Position numbers and translations under genes: made by a program. A DNA stretch of 6,547 nucleotides from Vulcanimicrobiota bacterium. GTDB lineage: Bacteria > Vulcanimicrobiota > Vulcanimicrobiia > Vulcanimicrobiales > Vulcanimicrobiaceae. The stretch covers positions 1 through 6,547 of the forward strand of contig JASHTE010000170.1 in assembly GCA_030040695.1 (NCBI GenBank), read 5' to 3'. Positions 1 to 5,170 of the stretch are shown piece after piece. Position 1 is the first letter of the stretch. Every line of letters begins with the position of its first letter. Under the pieces are notes generated by a model. It had not been told where the DNA came from and ran no database searches. It worked only from the letters and a program-made list of their open reading frames with translations.

Positions 1-479
1 CGTACGCGCGCTTGCGTGAGGTGTACGCGATCCTGCGCGAGCGCATTCCGTATCCCGTACGCTTGCAAGGTGAGCTCCCACGTGCGCGGCTTCTCGAGTG
101 GTTCCGTGCGACGCCGCATGCGGTGCTCTTCGGAACCGGAACGTTTTGGGAAGGGATCGATATCGCCGGCGATCAGCTCTCGTGCGTCATCATCGACCGT
201 CTGCCGTTTCCTGCGCCCTCAGATCCGCTCGTTGCGGCGCGCGTGCACTCGCTCGAGTCGCGCGGTCTCGACGGCTTCGATCACTACATGATTCCGGCGG
301 CGACCGTGCGCCTGAAGCAGGGCTTTGGGAGGCTCATTCGCAATACGGCCGATCGCGGCGTCGTAGCATTGCTCGACGGACGCGCGAGCGCGACGCGCTT
401 CGGAGCGACGATTCTCGCCGCGCTGCCGAACGCGAAGCGCATCAATCACCTCGACGAACTGACGGAGCTCTTCGATTGA
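1..479 (+). CDS. dinG: DinG/XPD-family ATP-dependent DNA helicase, C-terminal part (5' end outside window)
   Basis: This is a superfamily 2 helicase of the DinG/XPD type, an ATP-driven 5'-3' DNA unwinding enzyme acting in the cytoplasm in DNA repair or in resolving unusual DNA structures. Only the last ~158 residues are visible, reading in frame from base 3 to the TGA at 477-479, so the Walker A motif and Fe-S region cannot be assessed. The fragment carries late helicase motifs: GTGTFWEGIDI (fragment residues ~44-54), then DRLPFPAPSDP, and the motif VI arginine-finger block QGFGRLIR (~106-113) followed by DRGVVALLDGR. These match the C-terminal HELICc2 domain of DinG in order and spacing. The reading frame is intact and ends after ALPNAKRINHLDELTELFD, a normal C-terminus. 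The stop overlaps the next gene by four bases (TTGA). Family assignment is firm. Whether it is DinG proper or a DinG paralogue (YoaA-like, or with an exonuclease domain) cannot be told from this end. Confidence 0.9.
   Translation, partial: YARLREVYAILRERIPYPVRLQGELPRARLLEWFRATPHAVLFGTGTFWEGIDIAGDQLSCVIIDRLPFPAPSDPLVAARVHSLESRGLDGFDHYMIPAATVRLKQGFGRLIRNTADRGVVALLDGRASATRFGATILAALPNAKRINHLDELTELFD
464..467 (+). promoter_or_regulatory. Shine-Dalgarno deciding a TTG start
   Basis: GGAG lies eight bases before TTG 476, inside the end of the helicase gene. It supports TTG 476 as the start of the following exported enzyme. From that codon the protein begins with Lys-Arg and a hydrophobic stretch ending in Ala, a proper signal peptide. 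Any upstream start in this frame would add residues that are only the out-of-frame shadow of the helicase gene. Confidence 0.65.
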
Positions 480-1492
480 AAAGAATTGCCGTACTCGCAC
501 TCATACTGCTCTTTCCCTCGCCGGTGCTCGCGTGGGGCCTCAAGGGACATACGACGATCAATCGTCTCGCGGCGCAATCATTCCCAGCCGACATGCCTAC
601 CTTCACGCATACGGCCGCTGCGATCGACGAGATCGCAACGCTCGGTCCGGAGGAAGATCGCTTGAAAGGCGCAGGCAAGTCATGGGACTCGGATAACGAC
701 CCCGGACACTACCTCGACCTCGGTGACGACGGGACGATCGACGGAGTCGCCTTGAGCGCTCTGCCGGACGACATGAGTGATTATGCGGTCGCGCTGCAAG
801 CGGCACACACGACGCCGTGGCGCGTCGGCTATCTGCCGTACTCGATCATGGACGGCTTCGAACAGCTTCGCGAGGATTTCGCCTATTGGCGCGTCGACGC
901 GTACGGCGCAGAGCACGCGAGCGACCCGGCGCTGCGGACCCGCTTTGCGATCGATCGGGCCGTACGCGAGCTCCTTACGATACGTGACCTTGGCGTATGG
1001 GGGCACTTCGTCGGCGACGGCTCTCAGCCGCTTCACGTGACCGTACACTACAACGGTTGGGGCAACTATCCGAACCCGAACAACTACACGCAGGCGCACA
1101 TTCACAGTCCCTTCGAGAGTGACTTCGTTGACCGCTACGTGACGACGGCTGACGTTGAAGCGCAGCTCACCGTAGCCGAAGCCGCCGCACCGGATCACCT
1201 GCTCTCGCAGAACGAAGTGGCTACGACGACGGCGAGCTATCTCGAAGGAACGGCCGCCGCAGTCGTTCCGCTCTATCGACTCTGGGCCACAGGCGCCTTC
1301 ACGAGCGGCTCACCCGAGGCGGTCTCGTTCACTGCGAAGCAGCTCGCGCGCGGCGCCGATGAGCTACGCGATCTGAGCGCGCTCGCGTGGCGCAACAGCC
1401 TCTACGCTTCGGTCGGATATCCGTCGCAGAGCGTGCAGCAGATTCTCGATGGACGCATTCCGCTCACGGAGGCATTGCTCGGAACCGTCTAG
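476..1492 (+). CDS. Exported zinc-dependent S1/P1 nuclease / phospholipase C superfamily enzyme
   Basis: Predicted secreted or periplasmic trinuclear-zinc phosphodiesterase of 338 residues, cleaving either nucleic acids (S1/P1) or phospholipids (PLC). Residues 1-19 form a signal peptide (MKRIAVLALILLFPSPVLA), and cleavage leaves Trp20 as the mature N-terminus. This family uses exactly that residue, through its free amino group, as a zinc ligand. Other candidate ligands are His25, Asp61 (least certain), His78 in GHYLDL, His177 and Asp181 in WGHFVGDGSQPLHV, His187, His210 and Glu214 in HSPFE. The spacings Trp-5-His, His-4-Asp, His-10-His and His-23-His are those of nuclease P1. The last ligand is Glu, as in Bacillus cereus PLC, not the Asp of P1, so substrate class is open. 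The TTG start overlaps the helicase stop (TTGA), suggesting translational coupling. It ends 13 bases before the riboswitch closing helix. Superfamily is confident; substrate is not. Confidence 0.85.
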   Translation: MKRIAVLALILLFPSPVLAWGLKGHTTINRLAAQSFPADMPTFTHTAAAIDEIATLGPEEDRLKGAGKSWDSDNDPGHYLDLGDDGTIDGVALSALPDDMSDYAVALQAAHTTPWRVGYLPYSIMDGFEQLREDFAYWRVDAYGAEHASDPALRTRFAIDRAVRELLTIRDLGVWGHFVGDGSQPLHVTVHYNGWGNYPNPNNYTQAHIHSPFESDFVDRYVTTADVEAQLTVAEAAAPDHLLSQNEVATTTASYLEGTAAAVVPLYRLWATGAFTSGSPEAVSFTAKQLARGADELRDLSALAWRNSLYASVGYPSQSVQQILDGRIPLTEALLGTV

Positions 1493-1505
1493 AACGCCCG
1501 GAGCG

Positions 1506-1593
1506 TAAGCTTGCGCGGGAAGCCGGTGAGAGGCCGGCACGGTCGCGCCACTGTATGCGGGAGACCCGCGAGTCAGGATACGTCGCAGGCTTA
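1506..1593 (+). promoter_or_regulatory. Cobalamin (B12) riboswitch aptamer
   Basis: This RNA binds a cobalamin and represses the downstream operon when B12 is plentiful. The conserved core is plain: GGGAAGCCGGTG (1517-1528), CCGGCAC (1534-1540), GGTCGC, the B12 box GCGCCACTGT (1545-1554), and GAGTCAGGATAC (1570-1581). Helices can be drawn directly. A ten-pair closing stem joins 1506-1515 to 1584-1593 with one G-U pair. GCCGG 1522-1526 pairs with CCGGC 1534-1538 around the TGAGAGG loop. GCGGG 1557-1561 pairs with CCCGC 1565-1569 around AGA. The large peripheral arms seen in many members are absent, giving a compact aptamer of about 88 bases. It sits directly upstream of btuB, the classic target of this class. 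Which cobalamin form it prefers cannot be told from sequence. Confidence 0.95.
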
Positions 1594-1631
1594 ACGAGCA
1601 TCATCCGCCTCGCGTCAAGGAAAGGAATGCC
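1594..1631 (+). promoter_or_regulatory. Riboswitch expression platform with btuB ribosome binding site
   Basis: Right after the aptamer, CGAG 1595-1598 can pair with CTCG 1609-1612, leaving loop CATCATCCGC. This is in the place of the P13/L13 hairpin that docks on loop L5 in this riboswitch class. A possible contact is GGTGA 1525-1529 with TCATC 1601-1605 (five pairs, one G-U), though two of those bases also belong to the L5 stem. Four bases later comes the ribosome binding site AAGGAAAGGA (1617-1626), five bases before ATG 1632. There is no T-run after a hairpin, so translational rather than terminator control is the likelier mechanism. An ATG at 1627 is out of frame with btuB. Confidence 0.7.
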
Positions 1632-3500
1632 ATGGTCATCGCACCGCTTTTTGCGGCGGCTATCGCTGCAGCGCCTGCCCCGTCTCCCACACCCACACTT
1701 TTGCCCATCGCGCACGTCGTGACGAGCGACCGCTCTTCGGAATCGCTCGCTCGCACCGCGCGCACGACGTACGTCGTCACGAAAGACGAGATCGTGCGAA
1801 ATGGCTATCTCACAGTCGCCCAAGCACTCGAGAACGTTCCCGGCATCGAGATCGAAAGCTACGGAGGCTTCGGCTCTCTGTCGAGCGTCTCGATTCGCGG
1901 TTCTTCGAGCTCAGAGGTACTCGTGCTCCTCGACGGCATGCCGATCGCAGGATCGCAGATCGATGCGATCGATCTCGGACAGATTCCGACGAGCGGCATC
2001 GACCGCATCGAGGTCGTCGAAGGCGGCGGCTCGACGCTCTACGGTTCGGGCTCGATGGGCGGCGTCATCAACATCATCACGTCGCCGCCGACGCGGTCTG
2101 CGGGAACTGCCTCGGCAGGCTCATACGGCCAAGACTCGCTCTCGATCGAGACGCCGTACCTTGCGCTTGCGCGCACGATCGCCGCGAACGATTATTCTCT
2201 CCCCAACGGCACCGTCCAGCAGAACGCCGAGGCCGAGCTGAACTCGCTGCGCACCGGATACACCCACGATTTCGGTTCGCTCGACGTGAGCCTCGGCGGC
2301 GATCTCATCGACGAGCAGGTCGGCGACCCCGGTCCTCAAGGCTTTTACTCGCCGACGAGTCACCAAGGAACAGTCGACCGCGACGCGCGCGCCCAGCTCT
2401 CGCACGATGGGGCCCACTCGACGCTCTCGTTGCAGCTCGGCGCATCGACGACCGACCTGAGCTTCACGTGCGACACTCCCGTCGACGACGAATGCCCCAA
2501 CACCGGCATCACGACGACGCCCTACGCGCAGTTGCTCACCGAGGACAGGCTGATGAGCGATCTGCGCGACGTCATCGATAACGGGAGCGAGCATCTCGTT
2601 TACGGCATCGACCTCGCGCGCGGCGACGCGCGTGTCGACGATGGTATCGACCCGATTCAGGTCCATCCGTTCGACCAGGCAGCCGCGTACGCGCAGTCGC
2701 AGTGGTTCGACGTACGCGGCGACGAATGGTATGCGGGCGTTCGCGCCGAGAGCGACGGCGCTCCCGGTGGCGCTATCTCGCCATCGATCGGCGGCATCGA
2801 GAACGTCACGAGCGGCCTGCTGCTACGATGGAACGCTGCTACGGCCTTCCGCGCACCAACGGAAGAAGAGCTCTACTATCCGTACTACTCGAATCCGGAC
2901 CTCGTTCCCGAGAAGACACGCGTCGGTGACGTGACGCTCGTCGAGAGCGGCGCGCCCGGGAGCTTGAGCCTGGGCTGGTTCACGACCGACGGAACGAATC
3001 TCATCGTGGACAATCCCGTGACGTACCTGCCCGAGAACATCGGTCATGCGATCATACAAGGGGCGACGTTCGTAGCGCGCTCGCGCTCGTACGGCGGTTA
3101 CTCTGCGTACTTCGACGTAACGAACCTCTATCTCGCCGAGGATCTCGAGAACGACACGCGCATCGAAGGGCGCGGCCCGGTCTTCACGGTCGCCTCGGGG
3201 ATCGAGTACGTCGCACCGCCGCAGAGCCGATTCGACGGCTTCGGCGTTACGACGCTCTCGAAGGGCTCACGCGGTCTCATCGACACGTCGGTTCCATCGT
3301 GGGATCAGCCGATTCCTTACACGAACGTCGGTGCTTACGTCGGCTACCGCGTGGCGCCGCAGCTCGTCCTGACGCTCCGCGGCTACGACCTCACGAACGC
3401 ACGCTACTCGGAGTTCGGGACGTATTCGTCGTCGTCGGTCGCGTTCTACGCGTATCCCGTTCCTGGGCGGTCCTTCGCGGTCGAGCTGCGGGCGAGATAA
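1632..3500 (+). CDS. btuB: TonB-dependent outer-membrane cobalamin receptor (BtuB-like)
   Basis: Outer-membrane beta-barrel that takes up a cobalamin using TonB energy. The protein has 622 residues, normal for BtuB. Residues 2-14 are a hydrophobic export signal, unusual in having no positive charge before the core. A likely TonB box is IAHVVTSDR (26-34). The plug domain covers about 45-152, with LTVAQALENVPGIEIES, SIRG (87-90), LVLLDGMPI and GSGSMGGVINIIT (138-150). The rest reads as a barrel with the terminal YPVPGRSFAVEL signature of BtuB-type receptors. The last residue is Arg, not the usual terminal aromatic. Cys280 and Cys288 flank an acidic stretch (DTPVDDE), perhaps a disulfide-closed external loop. 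ATG 1632 is chosen because it has a strong ribosome binding site five bases upstream and is in frame. The cobalamin riboswitch directly upstream argues for a corrinoid ligand. The next gene starts on the base after the TAA. Confidence 0.88.
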   Translation: MVIAPLFAAAIAAAPAPSPTPTLLPIAHVVTSDRSSESLARTARTTYVVTKDEIVRNGYLTVAQALENVPGIEIESYGGFGSLSSVSIRGSSSSEVLVLLDGMPIAGSQIDAIDLGQIPTSGIDRIEVVEGGGSTLYGSGSMGGVINIITSPPTRSAGTASAGSYGQDSLSIETPYLALARTIAANDYSLPNGTVQQNAEAELNSLRTGYTHDFGSLDVSLGGDLIDEQVGDPGPQGFYSPTSHQGTVDRDARAQLSHDGAHSTLSLQLGASTTDLSFTCDTPVDDECPNTGITTTPYAQLLTEDRLMSDLRDVIDNGSEHLVYGIDLARGDARVDDGIDPIQVHPFDQAAAYAQSQWFDVRGDEWYAGVRAESDGAPGGAISPSIGGIENVTSGLLLRWNAATAFRAPTEEELYYPYYSNPDLVPEKTRVGDVTLVESGAPGSLSLGWFTTDGTNLIVDNPVTYLPENIGHAIIQGATFVARSRSYGGYSAYFDVTNLYLAEDLENDTRIEGRGPVFTVASGIEYVAPPQSRFDGFGVTTLSKGSRGLIDTSVPSWDQPIPYTNVGAYVGYRVAPQLVLTLRGYDLTNARYSEFGTYSSSSVAFYAYPVPGRSFAVELRAR

Positions 3501-4235
3501 ATGGCGCCGCGTGAGCGCGTCGTTTTCTGCTGGAGCGGTGGCAAAGACTCCGCGCTCGCGCTCCACCACATCCGGCACGATCCGCGTTACGAAGTCGTCT
3601 CGCTTCTGACGACGTGTAACCAGGCATTTAGGCGAGTCTCGATGCACGGCGTGCGTATCGAGCTCGCCGAACGCCAGGCAGGTGCGATCGGGCTCCCGCT
3701 TGATATGGTGTTCCTCAGCGAGCGTAGCTCGAACGAAGAGTATCAAGCAAAGATGACCGAGTACCTGGAGGCCCGCAAGAAAGAAGGTATCGCCGGCATG
3801 GTTTTTGGCGACATCTTTCTCGAAGATCTGCGGCGATGGCGCGAGGAAAATCTCGCCTCGATCGGAATGCACGGCGTCTTTCCGCTCTGGAAGCGCGACA
3901 CGCGCGAGCTCATCGAGGAGTTTCTCTCCCTCGGCTTCGCCTCGATCGTGTGCTGTGTCAACGATGCCTATCTCGGTGAAGATTCCGTCGGCCGCGTCAT
4001 CGATCGCGACTTCGTCGAGAGCCTGCCGCCGGTCGTCGACCCCTGCGGCGAGAACGGCGAGTTTCATTCGTTCGCATTCGCCGGTCCAATCTTCAAGGAG
4101 CCGATCCGGGTGGCAGTCGGAGAGAAGGTCTATCGCCCCGTCGAAGTGACGCAGTCCGGAGCGGCGATATGCCCGACACCGGGAAGACCTGCGACGAAGG
4201 GGTTTTGGTTTTGCGATCTGTTGGAGAAGGAGTAA
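3501..4235 (+). CDS. PP-loop ATPase of the Dph6 / diphthine-ammonia ligase family
   Basis: Cytoplasmic ATP pyrophosphatase of 244 residues, full length for the single-domain family (archaeal MJ0570 type; yeast Dph6 N-terminal domain). Members adenylate a carboxylate or similar group and transfer an amine. The PP-loop is SGGKDSA (12-18), followed by a second block GMVFGDIFLEDLRRWRE and the family signature CGENGEFHSF (182-191). Eukaryotic and archaeal Dph6 amidates diphthine on elongation factor 2. Bacterial EF-G has no diphthamide, so the substrate here must differ. The ATG follows the btuB TAA with no gap, and the upstream purine stretch (GGGCGAG) is only moderate, so translation is probably coupled. 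Its end overlaps the BtuF-like gene. Placement in a cobalamin-riboswitch operon suggests a job in corrinoid handling, for example amidation of a side-chain carboxylate. That is inference only. All key motifs look intact, so the enzyme is probably active. Confidence 0.85.
   Translation: MAPRERVVFCWSGGKDSALALHHIRHDPRYEVVSLLTTCNQAFRRVSMHGVRIELAERQAGAIGLPLDMVFLSERSSNEEYQAKMTEYLEARKKEGIAGMVFGDIFLEDLRRWREENLASIGMHGVFPLWKRDTRELIEEFLSLGFASIVCCVNDAYLGEDSVGRVIDRDFVESLPPVVDPCGENGEFHSFAFAGPIFKEPIRVAVGEKVYRPVEVTQSGAAICPTPGRPATKGFWFCDLLEKE
4196..4202 (+). promoter_or_regulatory. Candidate ribosome binding site for the BtuF-like gene
   Basis: GAAGGGG lies eight bases before TTG 4211, inside the end of the PP-loop ATPase gene. 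It supports TTG 4211 as the start. A rival is GGAG at 4158-4161, seven bases before ATG 4169. That start would add 14 residues read out of frame from the ATPase's C-terminal coding region and give a 67-base overlap. The two cannot be separated with certainty by eye. Confidence 0.4.
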
Positions 4236-5170
4236 CGAAGCGACGGATCGTCTCGCTGCTGCCGGCAGCGACGGAGATGCTCTACGCACTCGGAATCGGC
4301 GACGAACTCGTCGGTGTCTCTCACGAGTGCGATTTTCCGGCCGATGCGAAGAACAAGCCCGTCGTGTCACGCCCGGCGCTCGATCTCGAGGGCCTCACGC
4401 TCGCCGAGGTCGACCGTGCGATCAGCGAGCAGCTACGGCGCGGTGAGAGCATCTACCGCATCGACGAAGAGTTGCTACGGGCACTGCAACCCGATCTCGT
4501 CGTTACGCAAGACCTCTGTCAAGTCTGTGCGCCGTCGGGTAACGAGCTGAGCGTCGCGCTGCAAACGCTCGAGACGCAACCGGACGTTCTCTTCATGAGC
4601 CCGAGCTCGATCGCGCAGATCGAGCAGAACATCGGCGAGCTCGGCCGCGCGACGAATCGGGAGTTTCGCGCGGACGCGATCGTCGCTGAGGGACAGGCGC
4701 GCCTTGCGCGCATCGAGCAGCGAATGAGACAGGCAACATCGCGTCCGCGCGTGGCGTGCCTCGAATGGGTCGATCCGCTGTTCTGTTCCGGGCACTGGGT
4801 GCCGGAGATGGTCGAAATCGCCGGCGGCGTTGATGGGCTCGGGCGCAAGGGCGCAGATTCAGCGCGCATCGCTTGGGAAGCGGTGCTCGCGTGGGCGCCG
4901 GACGTGCTCCTCATCTCTCCGTGCGGTTTTCATTTGGAGAAGTCGCTGGAGCAAGTAGCGCGCTTGAGGCGCCTTCGCGGGTGGGACGCGCTGCCGGCGG
5001 TGCGCAATGGACAGGTCTACGCCGTCGACGCCGATTCATACTTTGCTCGTCCGGGTCCACGCGTCGTGGACGGCACCGCGCTCCTCGCGCATTTGATCCA
5101 TCCTGAGCTCTTTAGCTGGCATGGGCCGCGAGAGGCGTTCGCGAGCGTTTTCGCGCAAGCACGCGGTTAA
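4211..5170 (+). CDS. btuF: BtuF-like cobalamin-binding protein (ABC substrate-binding fold), no signal peptide
   Basis: Member of the periplasmic-binding-protein class that includes BtuF and siderophore/heme binders (COG0614 type); 319 residues from TTG 4211. The fold starts at KRRIVSLLPAATEMLYALG (10-28), followed by VGVSHECDFP (34-43). Further blocks are TQDLCQVCAPSG (Cys103, Cys106), CLEWVDPLF (from Cys183), SGHWVPEM (193-200), and a C-terminal half with PDVLLISPCGFHLE and GQVYAVDADSYFARPGPRVVDG. These are typical of the subfamily usually named cobalamin-binding protein. No signal peptide or lipobox precedes the fold from either possible start (TTG 4211 or ATG 4169), so it may be cytoplasmic, unlike Escherichia coli BtuF. 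It overlaps the ATPase gene by 25 bases (67 with the ATG start), and its TAA overlaps the next ATG. No permease or ATPase partner is in the window. Ligand assignment rests on motif resemblance and the riboswitch context. The btuF symbol is used for similarity, not proven role. Confidence 0.8.
   Translation: MRSVGEGVTKRRIVSLLPAATEMLYALGIGDELVGVSHECDFPADAKNKPVVSRPALDLEGLTLAEVDRAISEQLRRGESIYRIDEELLRALQPDLVVTQDLCQVCAPSGNELSVALQTLETQPDVLFMSPSSIAQIEQNIGELGRATNREFRADAIVAEGQARLARIEQRMRQATSRPRVACLEWVDPLFCSGHWVPEMVEIAGGVDGLGRKGADSARIAWEAVLAWAPDVLLISPCGFHLEKSLEQVARLRRLRGWDALPAVRNGQVYAVDADSYFARPGPRVVDGTALLAHLIHPELFSWHGPREAFASVFAQARG

Noticed and set aside
98..475. Upstream extension of the nuclease/PLC reading frame back to base 98
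   Set aside because: This part is read out of frame across the helicase gene and is Arg/Ala-rich shadow sequence. The signal peptide begins at TTG 476 with its own ribosome binding site.
1503..1516. GCGTAAGCTTGCGC near-palindrome as a terminator or operator
   Set aside because: Its bases pair better over ten positions with 1584-1593 as the aptamer closing helix, and no T-run follows.
1557..1569. GCGGG-AGA-CCCGC hairpin as a transcription terminator
   Set aside because: It sits inside the conserved riboswitch core, directly between the B12 box and GAGTCAGGATAC, and has no T-run after it.
1387..1722. Plus-strand open frame running through the riboswitch, including ATG 1627
   Set aside because: It crosses the structured RNA and is out of frame with both flanking genes. 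The product has no signal peptide or motif. ATG 1632 in the btuB frame fits the ribosome binding site.
3501..4235. Calling this gene a true diphthamide synthesis enzyme
   Set aside because: The family match is good, but bacterial EF-G lacks diphthamide. Only the family name, not the reaction, can be carried over.
3267..4370. Long minus-strand open frame (367 codons)
   Set aside because: It lies antisense to the end of btuB, the whole PP-loop ATPase gene and the start of the BtuF-like gene, all with clear motifs. Its product is Arg-rich with no recognisable domain, as expected for a shadow in GC-rich DNA.
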